Source of the DNA: Botrimarina mediterranea
GTDB lineage: Bacteria > Planctomycetota > Planctomycetia > Pirellulales > Lacipirellulaceae
DNA length: 64,000 nucleotides
Assembly: GCF_007753265.1 (NCBI RefSeq)
Contig: NZ_CP036349.1
Location: forward strand, 1,025,363-1,089,362
Direction of reading: 5' to 3'
A program made the translations under genes and the position numbers. Positions 47,132 to 56,532 of this stretch are shown piece by piece. Each line of letters begins with the position of its first letter. The stretch's first letter is position 1. The notes below the pieces were generated by a model. The model was not told the origin of the DNA and searched no databases. It was given only the letters and a program-made list of their open reading frames with translations.

Positions 47132-48229
47132 ATGAATCACTATTTCGCCATCGCCCTTGTCACGGCTCTTGCGATCGTCGCTCCCTCGGGCGACGCCTAC
47201 GCGCAGGGCAAGACGAAGCTCGCTAACATCGCCCGCCTGAAAGGGCAAGAAGAGAACGTGTTGCGTGGCATCGGCTTAGTGGTCGGTCTCAACGGCACCG
47301 GTGAAGCCAACGACCCGGCAACGATGCGCGCCCTGAGCCGTGCGCTCGAGTTGATGGGGAACCCCGTTACGTCCACCGGACGCTTCGACCAGGAGGCTCA
47401 GCAGGCGTTGCGGAACATCAAGAATGTCTCGCTGGTGACGGTGACCGCGACGATCCCCGCCACGGGCGTCCGCAGCGGCGAGCGTCTGGACTGCACTGTC
47501 GCGGCGCTGAACGGCAAGAGCCTCGTCGGCGGCCAGCTGATCACCGCTGCTTTGCAAGGGCCGAATACGCAAGACCCGTCGGTCTTCGCTCTCTGCGAAG
47601 GCCTCTTGCAGGTGAACGACCCGACGACGCCGACTGTCGCGACGATTCACCACGGCTGCCAGATGGTCCGCGACCACCACACCCCATTCGTCTCGGAAGA
47701 CGGCTGGGTGACGGTCGTCCTCGACCCGCACCACGCGAGCTTCAGCGTCGCGGAGTCGGTGGCGGACAAGGTTGGCAACCTCTACATGGAAGACTTCCTC
47801 GACGAACCGATCGAGTACGAAGAGGTCCGTGAGCGGTTCGTTCGCCCGATCGACGCGGCGAACATCCGCGTCAAGGTCCCGACGAAATTCGCGACCGACC
47901 CGGTCGCCTTCGTCTCAGAGTTGCTCAACGCTGATCTTTACGACGCGGCGCCCGAGGCGCGGGTCGTCTGCAACACCCGGACAGGCAGCATCGTTATCAG
48001 TGGCAATGTCGAGATTGGCGACGTCGTCTACACGCATCGCAACCTCGTCGTCGAAGCACAGGCGGCGAACAGCTTCCTGGCGGTCACTCCCGGCGATACG
48101 TCTCGTCCGAAGCTCGAGAAGCTCGTCGCGGCGCTGGCGAACCTGCGGGTGCCGGCCAACGACGTGATCGAGATCATCCGAGGCATCAACGACCTCGGCC
48201 TGCTGCACGCGAAGCTCGTCATCCTTTGA
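47132..48229 (+). CDS. flgI: Flagellar P-ring protein FlgI
   Basis: A 365-residue periplasmic ring protein. The signal peptide MNHYFAIALVTALAIVAPSG ends near AYAQ. The mature part begins KTKLANIARLKGQEENVLRGIGLVVGLNGTGE, typical of FlgI, and the middle has VTATIPATGVRSGERLDCTVAAL. The C-terminus is VPANDVIEIIRGINDLGLLHAKLVIL. The ATG at 47132 is chosen for the signal peptide; a GTG at 47081 in the same frame is possible and would add 17 residues. Confidence 0.95.
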   Translation: MNHYFAIALVTALAIVAPSGDAYAQGKTKLANIARLKGQEENVLRGIGLVVGLNGTGEANDPATMRALSRALELMGNPVTSTGRFDQEAQQALRNIKNVSLVTVTATIPATGVRSGERLDCTVAALNGKSLVGGQLITAALQGPNTQDPSVFALCEGLLQVNDPTTPTVATIHHGCQMVRDHHTPFVSEDGWVTVVLDPHHASFSVAESVADKVGNLYMEDFLDEPIEYEEVRERFVRPIDAANIRVKVPTKFATDPVAFVSELLNADLYDAAPEARVVCNTRTGSIVISGNVEIGDVVYTHRNLVVEAQAANSFLAVTPGDTSRPKLEKLVAALANLRVPANDVIEIIRGINDLGLLHAKLVIL

Positions 48230-48259
48230 TACCCCGCTGATCGCTGCGGAGATTCGCCA

Positions 48260-48655
48260 ATGATCCAGTCCGTTTCACTCGGTGCGTTAAGCGCCTCGAA
48301 GCCGGCAAACCTGCCGTCACAGCTCGCCAATGCCAACGGCGGCGAGACCGACGTCGAGAAGGCGCGCGACTTGAAGAAGGCGTTCTCGCAATTCGTCGGC
48401 GAGTCGTTCTATGGCGAGATGTTTAAGGCGATGCGGCAGAGCGTCGGCAAGCCCGCCTACTTCCACGGCGGGATGGCGGAAGACCAGTTCCAGTCCCGGC
48501 TCGACATGCAACGGGCCCAGGACCTGGCAAGTTCGGAGAACAATCCGTTCGCCGAGGGCATGTTCGCCCAACAGTTCCCGGACGAGGCAAAGCTGCTCGC
48601 GGTGGAAAAGCCGTCGTCGGGCCTCGCGGACCTGGGCGCCCTGAGGAGGCGGTGA
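48260..48655 (+). CDS. flgJ: Flagellar rod-binding protein (FlgJ N-terminal type)
   Basis: A 131-residue protein matching only the rod-binding half of FlgJ: ARDLKKAFSQFVGESFYGEMFKAMRQSVGKPAYFHGGMAEDQFQSRLDMQ. The C-terminal muramidase domain of enterobacterial FlgJ is absent, as in many other phyla, so peptidoglycan cutting must be done by another enzyme, or may differ in this cell wall. It follows flgI and precedes the flgN-like gene. Confidence 0.92.
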   Translation: MIQSVSLGALSASKPANLPSQLANANGGETDVEKARDLKKAFSQFVGESFYGEMFKAMRQSVGKPAYFHGGMAEDQFQSRLDMQRAQDLASSENNPFAEGMFAQQFPDEAKLLAVEKPSSGLADLGALRRR

Positions 48656-48662
48656 GACGAGC

Positions 48663-49238
48663 ATGTTGGAAACTAACAAGCAACCAGCGACAGACCTAGC
48701 GATGACGCTCACTCCAGATACGCCGCCTTTTGACCCTGCCAACCTGCCGGCGACGGCGGACGGTTGGGAGGGCCCGCTCGGGCAGTTGCTCTCGGACCTG
48801 AGCGAGACGCAAACCGCGCTGCTGGACGTGCTGAGTCGTAAGCGCGACCTGCTGGTGAGCGGCGACCGCGAAGGGCTCGCCTCGATCCAACCCGAGGAGG
48901 AGAGCCTCGCCGCGCGGCTCATGGAGTGCCATCAACGCCGGCAGGGCTTGCTCGCCGCGGCCGCCGAGCGCGGGTTGCCGAAGAGCGACCTGCGTTCGCT
49001 CGCCGACGCGATGCCCGACGCAGCACGCAAGTCGTTACGGCCTAAGGTCCGCGAGGCGCAGGCACGGGCGCGACTTCTTCAGCATCAAAGCCTCGCCAAC
49101 TGGGTGTTGGTCCAGAGGACGCTCCTACATCTGTCACAATTGATAGAGATAGTCGCTACCGGTGGTCAAAAAGCGCCGACCTACGAGAAGAACGGTCAAT
49201 CTCGGGCCGGTGGGGTGCTGATGGACCGCGCCGCCTGA
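48663..49238 (+). CDS. flgN: FlgN-like flagellar export chaperone
   Basis: A 191-residue helical protein with the FlgN layout: LGQLLSDLSETQTALLDVLSRKRDLLVSGDREGLASIQPEEESLAARL, then QRRQGLLAAA and a C-terminal helix. FlgN binds the C-termini of FlgK and FlgL before export. Its position directly before flgK and flgL supports the call. Sequence conservation in this family is low, so the name rests partly on context. Confidence 0.85.
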   Translation: MLETNKQPATDLAMTLTPDTPPFDPANLPATADGWEGPLGQLLSDLSETQTALLDVLSRKRDLLVSGDREGLASIQPEEESLAARLMECHQRRQGLLAAAAERGLPKSDLRSLADAMPDAARKSLRPKVREAQARARLLQHQSLANWVLVQRTLLHLSQLIEIVATGGQKAPTYEKNGQSRAGGVLMDRAA

Positions 49239-49314
49239 GCCGGCGCCGCTAGCAACCGCCGCGAACTTCAACACGAACCCCCCAAGCGCCATAAGGACCT
49301 GCTGATACGCGACT

Positions 49315-51027
49315 ATGTCCCTGTTCGGTACGTTACAGACGTCGAGCAACACGCTTCAGGCCATGCAGATTGGCCTGCAAGTGGTGAGCAACAACATCGC
49401 TAACGCGAACACCCCCGGATTTATTCGCGAGAAGGCCAACTTCACCCCCGCCCCGATCCAGCGGCTGGGGAGTCTGAATATCGGCCTGGGGGTGATGGTT
49501 GATAGCATCACCCAGGTCACCGACAACTTTCTTGCCGACCAGTTACGCAACGCTTCGAGCGACCGCGTCAGCGCCGACATCCAGAACAACGCGTACAAGG
49601 GGCTCGAACAGCTCCTTGGCGAGCTTTCCGACTCCGACCTCAGCACGGCGCTGACCGAGTTCTTCGGCAGCATCGAGGACACCGTCAACCCGACGGCCGG
49701 CGACGCGATGAGCGTCCGCAACCTGGCGGTGCTAGAGGGCTCGCAACTCGCCGACGAAATCCGCCGCATCGAGAACCGCGCGAAAGACCTCCGCGACAGC
49801 TACGACACGCAGATCACGCAGTCGGTTGGTCAGATCAATCAACTGACCGAGCAGATCGCCAAACTCAACGTCCAAATTACGCAGGTCGAAGGCGGTTCAG
49901 CCGGCAAGAGCGACGCCGGCGCGCTCCGTTCAACGCGACAACAGGCCGTCAACAAGCTGACCGAACTCGTCTCGGCGACCGTTGTCGAACAGCCGAGCGG
50001 CGGCCTGAGCATCGCTGTCGGCGGCGAGTTTCTTGTCTTCGAAGGCCAGCGTCGCGACGTAGCGCTTGAGACCTCGGGCGTCGCGGAAGAGGCTCAGTCG
50101 CAGCTGATCTTCGTCGATACGGGAAAAGAACTCGATATCCGCAGCGGTCGGATCCAGGGTCTCTCGGCCGCCCGTGACGTGATCGTTGACGGGTTTCGTG
50201 AGAGCCTCAACGACTTCGCCGCGACGATGATCCACGAGTTCAACCTCGCTTACTCACAGGGGCAGGGACTCGAGGGATTCAAGACGCTCACCAGCGTGGA
50301 GAACGTCGATGACGCTTCCCTTGCGCTCGACGCGGCGGGCTTGGCGTTCGCTCCGAAGCACGGGTCGTTCGAGATTGCAGTGGAGAACGGCGACGCACCG
50401 GTCGCGAACTCCACGATTCGGATCAACCTGCGTGAAGACGGCAGCGAATTGAAATCGACGCTCGCGAACATCGCGGCCCAGATCAACGCGGTCGAGGGCC
50501 TCAACGCCTCGGTGAATTCAGAGGGCCGCCTCATCATCGAGGGGCAGAGCGACGAGGTCAGCTTCACCTTCGCCAAAGACACCAGTGGGTTTCTCGCCTC
50601 GATCGGCCTGAACACGTTCTTTACAGGGTCGGGCTCGATTGACATGTCGGTCAATCAAGAGCTCAGTGGCATCCGGAACGCCGACAAGCTGGCGCTCAGC
50701 CTCGACGGCCCGGGCGGCACCACACGCAACGCGACGGCCCTGGCGAGCCTGATCGATAAGCCGCTCGACTCGCTGGACGGCGCCTCGATCACCGAGCGCT
50801 ACGACCAAGTTGTGAACGAACTCGCGCAGAACTCGACCGTCGCCGGTTCGGTGGCCGACGGACTCGGCGTGTTCGAGGCGACGCTCGCCAACGAATTCCA
50901 GGCGGTTAGCGGAGTCAACATTGACGAAGAGGCGATCGAGATGATCTCGCTCCAGCGGATCTACCAGGCGACCGCCCGGGTGATCTCGACGATCCAAGAA
51001 ATGCTCGACACCCTCGTTAATCTCTAA
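49315..51027 (+). CDS. flgK: Flagellar hook-associated protein 1 FlgK
   Basis: A 570-residue hook-filament junction protein. The N-terminal coil is LQTSSNTLQAMQIGLQVVSNNIANANTPGFIREKANF. The central section includes VGQINQLTEQIAKLNVQITQ and LRSTRQQAVNKLTELV. The C-terminus is EFQAVSGVNIDEEAIEMISLQRIYQATARVISTIQEMLDTL. Length is in the usual range, in contrast with FlgL and FliC next to it. Confidence 0.95.
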   Translation: MSLFGTLQTSSNTLQAMQIGLQVVSNNIANANTPGFIREKANFTPAPIQRLGSLNIGLGVMVDSITQVTDNFLADQLRNASSDRVSADIQNNAYKGLEQLLGELSDSDLSTALTEFFGSIEDTVNPTAGDAMSVRNLAVLEGSQLADEIRRIENRAKDLRDSYDTQITQSVGQINQLTEQIAKLNVQITQVEGGSAGKSDAGALRSTRQQAVNKLTELVSATVVEQPSGGLSIAVGGEFLVFEGQRRDVALETSGVAEEAQSQLIFVDTGKELDIRSGRIQGLSAARDVIVDGFRESLNDFAATMIHEFNLAYSQGQGLEGFKTLTSVENVDDASLALDAAGLAFAPKHGSFEIAVENGDAPVANSTIRINLREDGSELKSTLANIAAQINAVEGLNASVNSEGRLIIEGQSDEVSFTFAKDTSGFLASIGLNTFFTGSGSIDMSVNQELSGIRNADKLALSLDGPGGTTRNATALASLIDKPLDSLDGASITERYDQVVNELAQNSTVAGSVADGLGVFEATLANEFQAVSGVNIDEEAIEMISLQRIYQATARVISTIQEMLDTLVNL

Positions 51028-51060
51028 ACGCCACGTAACTCTCCAGGTAATAGTGCGATC

Positions 51061-54000
51061 GTGGCCTCGATTCAGCCCATCTCGACGACCCGTGTGACCG
51101 ACGCGATGACGCGCGGTCGGCTCACGTCCCAGGTCCAGAACGATCAACTCGAGCTGTTCCGGCTGCAGAACCAACTCAGCACCGGCTATCGTATCTTCCT
51201 GCCGAGCGACGACGCGGCCTCGGCCCAGCGGGCGATGGCGCTGCAGCGGACCATCGAGCGGAAGGACCAGTCGCTGACGAACCTCCAGGGCGCGCGAACG
51301 GCGTTGGCGACGACGGACTCGGCGCTCAACGAGGTCAACCAGGGCCTCAACGAACTGAAGGCCTCCGCCCTTGGAGCCCTCGACAGCCTGTCATCCGACG
51401 AGGACCGGCAAGCCGTCATCGATCAGATCAATGAGCTGATGGACCAGCTGGTCCGTGTCGGCAATTCGACCCTGTCGACCAATTACTTGCTCGGTGGGGC
51501 GGAACGATCAAGCATCGCCTACCGCGAGACCTCTGAGGGTTACGTCGAGTATCTTGGCGACGAGTCGAGCCCTCAAACGTTCATCGACATCGGGCAACTG
51601 TTCAACACGGGCACTTCGGGCAACGACGTCTTCGGAGGACTCTCTGACGACATCCGCGGCAATTCGGACCTCAATGCGGCCCTCACCCGGGAGACGCGAC
51701 TCGATCAGTTGAATAGCGGCGTCGGCGTGACGCCCGGCGGATCGATCGAGATACGCTTCGTGCCGACGCTTGGCACGTCGTCGGCGACGAGTTCGATCAT
51801 CGACCTCTCGCAGGCCGAAACAATCGACGACGTCGCGCGGCTCGTCGAGGCCGGCGCGCCGGAAGGATCGGACATCGTCGTGGCGGTTGACGGCGACGGG
51901 CTCCGTATCGACGTGACCGGAGGCGGAATCACGATCAACGAGGTGGGCGTCGGAAAGACCGCCAAGGAACTAGGCATCCTCCAAACCGGCGCCCCGCAGG
52001 CGAGCGTTGCGGGTTCCGATCTCGACCCCACGATCAGCTCCGCGACCGACCTCAACGACCTCTTCGGCTCGAAAGCGCGGGGCAGGATCGTGTCCGGCGG
52101 CGTCGACAACGACATCGTGTTGACCGCCAACCGCAACGGCTCCGAGTACAACGGCGTCACGGTCAACTACGCCAACGATGGCTCAGCCGGACTAGAGACG
52201 GCCGATTACGACGCCATGACAAACACCCTAACGGTGCACGTATCGCCGGGCGTCACAACGGCAGTGGGCGTTAGGAACGCCATCAACTCGATGCCGGACC
52301 CGCCGTTTACGGCGGAGTTGGACTATCGTGACCAAACGACGCCCACATCGCGTGGCGGCGGGACGGTCCTGGCGGGCGCCGACCTTGGCGTCGCGATCGC
52401 GGGCGGCGTGGATGGACAGCTCGACCTCGACTCCGGCCTGCTTGTCACCAATGGGGCAGACACCTACACGATCGACACCTCGTCGGTGGAGACCGTCGAA
52501 GACTTGTTGAACGTGCTCAACAATCCGCAGTACGGGCTAGCGGCGACGATCAATTCGGCGCGGGACGGCATCGACGTCCGCACTCGCCGCAGCGGCGCGG
52601 ACTTCTCGATCGGCGAGAACGGTGGAACGACCGCCACACAGCTCGGCATCCGCACCTACACCGAGGACGCGCGGCTGGCGGACTTCAATCACGGGGTTGG
52701 CGTCATTATCCCCGGCGACAACGACGCAGAGACGCTCGCGCAGAACAAGTTCCAGATCACGGTGACGGAGGACGGCGTCACGAATGTCTACGACATCGAT
52801 CCTCTCGGCCTGACGACGGTTGGCGACCTGATCCAGCGGATCTCGGACGCCACGGGGGGCGCCGTCGTCGGGTCGCTGGCGGAAACGGGCAACGGGCTGG
52901 TGCTCACGGTCACCGACCCCGACCAACCCGCCGCGGCGGCGACAGGTTCGTTCTCGTTGGGAACAACTCCGGACACGGTCAGCATCACGGCTAACGCGAC
53001 GGGCCCGGGCGGAAACCGCCCCTTCACGGTTGAGATCGTGGATAGCGGGGTCCCCGGACCGATCACCGCGACGGTCACCGACGACGCCATCGTGGTCGAT
53101 CTCGCTGCTGTCACAACGGCAACGACAGCTGACATCGCCGCAGCGATTCAAGCCCAGCTGCCGGGCTTCACCGTCGAGTCGAGCGGAACGGACCCGATCA
53201 CGGCGCCGGTCGCCCAGCAACCCGCCGCGACGATCGGCGGCGCCGATGCGAGCCACTTGGCGACCACCGCGTCGAGCGACTTCAACCTTCTCGGCGACAC
53301 GATCACCATCGCGGCGGCCACACCGGGGTCCGAAGGGAACCTCCCCTTCAGCGTCGTCGTCCGCGATTCGACCGCCGGAGCGGGCACGGGGCCGCTCGAA
53401 ACGACGTTCGACGCCGACACGAACACCATCACCGTGGACTTGCAAGGCGTCGACACGACGACCGACGCGATCGCCGCCAGCATCGAGGCCGCGCTGAGCG
53501 GCGTGACAGAAGTCCCCTTCAATGTCACGTCGAGCGGTTCGACGGCGGTGACTCTTGCCGACGTCTCACCGACGCCGACGCCGAGCACCGTCTCGAAAGA
53601 CTACGCGCTGCTGGCCGATACGCTTACGGTAGCCACGGCGGCGGCCGGTGACGAAGACACGGTGCCGTTCAGCATCGTCATCAGTGACTCGACCGCCGGC
53701 GCCGGAACGGGCCCGCTCTCGACGACGTTCGACTCCGGCACGAACACGATTACCGTCGACCTGCAGGGTCAGGACACGACGACCGACGCGATCGCAACCA
53801 GTATCGAGAACGCGCTAAGCGGCGTCACGGCGGTTCCCTACACCGTCGCGTCGAGCGGCACGGCGGCGGTAACGCTTGCCGATGTCTCGCCGGCGGAGCT
53901 GACAAGCTCCGTCTCGAAGGACTTCCCGCTGCTGGGCGATACGGTCACGATCGAAACGGCGACAATCGACGACGCCAGCAGCGTGCCGTTCGACGTCGTC

Positions 54001-54708
54001 TTTATGGACTCGACGGACGGCGCCGGTTCGGGCCCGCTTTCGACGACGTTCGACCCCGACTCGAACACGATCACCGTCGACCTGCAGGGCGCCGACACGA
54101 CGTCCGACGCGATCGCCGCCAGCATCGAGGCCGCGCTAAGCGGCGTCACCGCCGTTCCGTTCACGGTTTCGTCGAGTGGGACGGCGACCGTCACCGTCGC
54201 TGACGTCTCGCCGACCGAGCTGAACATCGCTGCGCCGACAGCCGGAGGCCGCGACAACGACTCGATCACGCTCACCGGCAACGTCGCCGAGCGGCTGGGG
54301 TTCCTCGCCGAAGGCGAAACCACCGTCATGGTCGAAGCGACCACGATCGCCTCCACCGACCGCAAGCCGCTCGAAGTCCAGAGCGTTTTCACCACCTTGC
54401 TGCGGATGCGGGAGGCGCTCGAGGCGAGCAACTCCGAAGCGCTGGGCCGTGCGACCAATCAGCTCGATGAAGACCTCGACAGGGTCTCTTTCGCCCGGGC
54501 CGAGGTCGGCGTCAGGTCGAGGACGCTCGACTCCGTCGAGCAACGGCTCGAAGACGAGTCGGTAACGCTCGAGACAGCGCTCTCCAACGAGATCGACGCC
54601 GACATGGCGGAAGTCATCTCCGAGTACATGCTGAAGCAGTACGCCTTGCAGGCGTCGCTCCAGACGGCCGGCACGCTGCTCAACATGACAATCCTTGATT
54701 TTATTTAG
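51061..54708 (+). CDS. flgL: Giant flagellar hook-associated protein 3 FlgL
   Basis: A 1215-residue FlgL; usual FlgL has 300-500. The N-terminal domain (residues 1-170) has VTDAMTRGRLTSQVQNDQLELFRLQNQLSTGYRI and NYLLGGAERSS. The C-terminal domain (about 1090-1215) has LEVQSVFTTLLRMREAL and ends MLKQYALQASLQTAGTLLNMTILDFI. Between them lie two modules starting LNSGVGV and FNHGVGV that resemble the FliD repeats. Four tandem units follow at 52951-54234, each 321 bp long. The start is GTG with a weak ribosome site. It should cap the junction between FlgK and the filament. Confidence 0.93.
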   Translation: MASIQPISTTRVTDAMTRGRLTSQVQNDQLELFRLQNQLSTGYRIFLPSDDAASAQRAMALQRTIERKDQSLTNLQGARTALATTDSALNEVNQGLNELKASALGALDSLSSDEDRQAVIDQINELMDQLVRVGNSTLSTNYLLGGAERSSIAYRETSEGYVEYLGDESSPQTFIDIGQLFNTGTSGNDVFGGLSDDIRGNSDLNAALTRETRLDQLNSGVGVTPGGSIEIRFVPTLGTSSATSSIIDLSQAETIDDVARLVEAGAPEGSDIVVAVDGDGLRIDVTGGGITINEVGVGKTAKELGILQTGAPQASVAGSDLDPTISSATDLNDLFGSKARGRIVSGGVDNDIVLTANRNGSEYNGVTVNYANDGSAGLETADYDAMTNTLTVHVSPGVTTAVGVRNAINSMPDPPFTAELDYRDQTTPTSRGGGTVLAGADLGVAIAGGVDGQLDLDSGLLVTNGADTYTIDTSSVETVEDLLNVLNNPQYGLAATINSARDGIDVRTRRSGADFSIGENGGTTATQLGIRTYTEDARLADFNHGVGVIIPGDNDAETLAQNKFQITVTEDGVTNVYDIDPLGLTTVGDLIQRISDATGGAVVGSLAETGNGLVLTVTDPDQPAAAATGSFSLGTTPDTVSITANATGPGGNRPFTVEIVDSGVPGPITATVTDDAIVVDLAAVTTATTADIAAAIQAQLPGFTVESSGTDPITAPVAQQPAATIGGADASHLATTASSDFNLLGDTITIAAATPGSEGNLPFSVVVRDSTAGAGTGPLETTFDADTNTITVDLQGVDTTTDAIAASIEAALSGVTEVPFNVTSSGSTAVTLADVSPTPTPSTVSKDYALLADTLTVATAAAGDEDTVPFSIVISDSTAGAGTGPLSTTFDSGTNTITVDLQGQDTTTDAIATSIENALSGVTAVPYTVASSGTAAVTLADVSPAELTSSVSKDFPLLGDTVTIETATIDDASSVPFDVVFMDSTDGAGSGPLSTTFDPDSNTITVDLQGADTTSDAIAASIEAALSGVTAVPFTVSSSGTATVTVADVSPTELNIAAPTAGGRDNDSITLTGNVAERLGFLAEGETTVMVEATTIASTDRKPLEVQSVFTTLLRMREALEASNSEALGRATNQLDEDLDRVSFARAEVGVRSRTLDSVEQRLEDESVTLETALSNEIDADMAEVISEYMLKQYALQASLQTAGTLLNMTILDFI
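52951..54234 (+). repeat. Four 321-bp tandem units inside flgL
   Basis: Units begin at 52951, 53272, 53593 and 53914, so each is exactly 107 codons. Units 2-4 share FxLLxDTxTI, VPFxxVxxDSTxGAG, TTFDxxxNTITVDLQG and DAIAxSIExALSGVT; unit 1 is more diverged. DNA similarity between units 3 and 4 is high, pointing to fairly recent duplication. Confidence 0.88.
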
Positions 54709-54777
54709 AGGCTAGAGGCTGGGGTCGCGGCTCGGGCATGACTCCCTCGTCCCTAGCCCCCCGCCCCTGGCCCCTCC
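54707..54777. repeat. Inverted repeat, family F (copy F3)
   Basis: The left arm AGAGGCTAGAGGCTGGGGTC faces CCCTAGCCCCCCGCCCCTGG on the right. It starts at the flgL stop codon. Pairing is imperfect. Confidence 0.65.
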
Positions 54778-54799
54778 GTAGTGCCCCAATCGGTGGATT

Positions 54800-54816
54800 T
54801 GGCTTAACTGCTGCAA
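54800..54816 (+). promoter_or_regulatory. Possible sigma-54 promoter before fliW
   Basis: TGGCTTA, four bases, then CTGCA keeps the GG and GC elements of the -24/-12 consensus in register. The predicted start near 54826 gives a 66-base leader to fliW. It could drive fliW and csrA separately from the flgF-flgL run. Confidence 0.5.
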
Positions 54817-54891
54817 CTCCGTTGGCCGATCCTACCAGGGTAGAACCAAGCCGCTCAACGTGAGGGGCCCCGTGCGCCAAGGAGGGCGACC

Positions 54892-55344
54892 ATGCAGATC
54901 AACACAACGCGATTCGGCGCGGTTGAGGTCCAACCATCCGACGTGCTGGAGTTCCCGCTCGGCCTGATCGGTCTGGAGCCTTGGACGAAGTGGGTAGTGC
55001 TCGCTGACGGCGAGAACCCCGGCCTCGGCTGGTTGCAATCGACCGAGCGCGCCGACCTGGCGTTGGCGGTCGTCAGCCCCCGCCGCTACGTGCCGGACTA
55101 CAAGGTGCGGCTGTCGGCCCGCGACCTCTCGCCGCTGGAGGCGCCCGAGGGCGTCACTCCGCAGGTGGTCGTGGCGGTGAGCAGCCACGGCGTCGAAGGC
55201 CAAGGAGCGGCCCTCTCGCTGAACCTCAAGGCGCCGATCCTGGTCTGCCTCGAGACGCGCCGCGGCCGTCAGGTCGTCGCCAAGGACGACCATCCCGTCC
55301 AGCACTGGCTCGGCGGACCGGCGCAACTGCGTCGATCGGCCTAA
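54892..55344 (+). CDS. fliW: Flagellar assembly factor FliW
   Basis: A 150-residue protein that in Bacillus binds either flagellin or CsrA and so couples filament assembly to flagellin translation. Landmarks are TTRFGAVEVQPSDVLEFPLGLIGLEPWTKWVVL, GLGWLQSTERADLALAVVSPR and LNLKAPILVCLETRRGRQVV. A strong ribosome site AAGGAGG precedes the ATG. The gene lies directly before csrA and fliC, the same three partners as in the known switch. Confidence 0.95.
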   Translation: MQINTTRFGAVEVQPSDVLEFPLGLIGLEPWTKWVVLADGENPGLGWLQSTERADLALAVVSPRRYVPDYKVRLSARDLSPLEAPEGVTPQVVVAVSSHGVEGQGAALSLNLKAPILVCLETRRGRQVVAKDDHPVQHWLGGPAQLRRSA

Positions 55345-55603
55345 CGGGGTCGATCGGACTGAGGGGAGCGGGCTGTGCCGGTTGTGCCGGCGCGACTCGC
55401 TCAATGAGCCCCGTCGCCAGCGGGGTAAACGAATTAACCGGCTCTCCCAGGCGGTCTCTGAACGATCCGCTAGCGGCAGGCCGATAGCAATTACCGAAGC
55501 CAGGTAGCAGCCCTATCTGGATAGTTACGGCGCCGCGTGGTCGCCGTTCTCGCCCCACCAGCCCGCGTCGCCGAGCGCGCTCGCCTCAACCAGGGTCAAG
55601 CCC

Positions 55604-55834
55604 ATGTTGGTACTGTCACGCCAACGCGACGAGAGCATCATCATCGGCGACAACGTCGTGATCACGGTCGTTGATGTCCGTGGCGACAAGGTGCGGCTGG
55701 GCATCGACGCGCCGGTCGAGATCCCGGTGCACCGCCGCGAGGTGTACGAGGCGATCCAGCGCGAAAACCGCCGCGCCAGTGAGATCAGCACCGAGCAAGC
55801 CCGCCAAGCGGGCGGCGAAAACGCCGGCTCTTGA
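55604..55834 (+). CDS. csrA: Translational regulator CsrA
   Basis: A 76-residue RNA-binding protein: MLVLSRQRDESIIIGDNVVITVVDVRGDKVRLGIDAP, then IPVHRREVYEAIQRE with the RNA-contacting Arg. The C-terminal tail is somewhat longer than in E. coli CsrA. It normally binds GGA motifs in mRNA leaders. Located between fliW and the flagellin gene, it probably represses fliC translation until FliW removes it. A weak 28-type -10 box (GCCGATAG, 55480-55487) lies upstream, without a good -35. Confidence 0.95.
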   Translation: MLVLSRQRDESIIIGDNVVITVVDVRGDKVRLGIDAPVEIPVHRREVYEAIQRENRRASEISTEQARQAGGENAGS

Positions 55835-55865
55835 GCAGTGGCTTTCTGCCTGCTGTCCGCAAGTT

Positions 55866-55952
55866 AACCACAGAGCCACCGAGGGCACTGAGGAAGGCAC
55901 AGAGGATCGATTTCTCTGTGCGTCGCTCCGTGTTCTCAGTGGCTCTGTGGTT
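55866..55952. repeat. Inverted repeat, family B variant (copy B3)
   Basis: AACCACAGAGCCACCGAGGG on the left and CTCAGTGGCTCTGTGGTT on the right are inverted copies. The loop also pairs CACAGAG with CTCTGTG. It lies just after csrA. Confidence 0.82.
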
Positions 55953-56532
55953 TTAGTTTTTGGACATTTGTCAGCAGGCTTGGCTGGCAGTCTTTCGGGT
56001 TGAGTTCGGGATTCCAGGCCGGCGTCTCTTCGCCGTTGTCCGCGCTGCGGTAGGGACCATGACTCCACGGTTGGACGCCGATTCCAACCCCTACGCGCGC
56101 TTCGGGATCAAGCAATCCGCTTGCGGTTTTTACCTTGAAATTTGGGCAAAGCGGGCGGGTGTTGACGGTTGTGCCGCTCGTAGCGGAGGGCGGCGTCCCG
56201 CAGCCTCGGGAAAGTGTGCTTCCCGCTCAGGCGCGCCCCGATAGCGGACGATACGTTCGCGTAGGCCTGTGGTCCGGCAACGGGCAACGTGGTCATGGAA
56301 ACACAAAGAGGATCGCTCGCTAGGCAAGAGTGTGTGTGTTGGGGGCGTGGACGCACGACCCCTGAGGCTCACGACCGGCCGTCACGAGAGTCCGCACCAA
56401 GGACGCCACACCGCGACGGCGATCGGAGCCATGGGGTTCCCGTCCCGACCCGGCGCGAGACTCCGCCCCACGAGCGGAGCAGACACGCGCCAACCCAAAC
56501 CCGCTGATAAAAACACTAAGGGGTTAAGTTAG
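55953..56532. other. Long leader region before the flagellin gene
   Basis: About 580 bases without a recognisable gene lie between repeat B3 and fliC. A poor sigma-54-like match (TGGACATTTGTCAGCA, 55961-55976) is at its beginning. Several GGA triplets occur (near 56308, 56400, 56425 and 56476) that could be CsrA contacts, but none covers the start codon. The sequence AAGGGG at the end is the likely ribosome site of fliC. Confidence 0.5.

Noticed and set aside
55480-55487. GCCGATAG as a sigma-28 -10 box for csrA
   Set aside because: The only TGAA-like -35 candidate is spaced 17 instead of about 15 bases, so it is not convincing enough to list as a promoter.
55960-56244. 94-codon open frame in the leader of fliC
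   Set aside because: No ribosome site, no family resemblance and composition like non-coding DNA.
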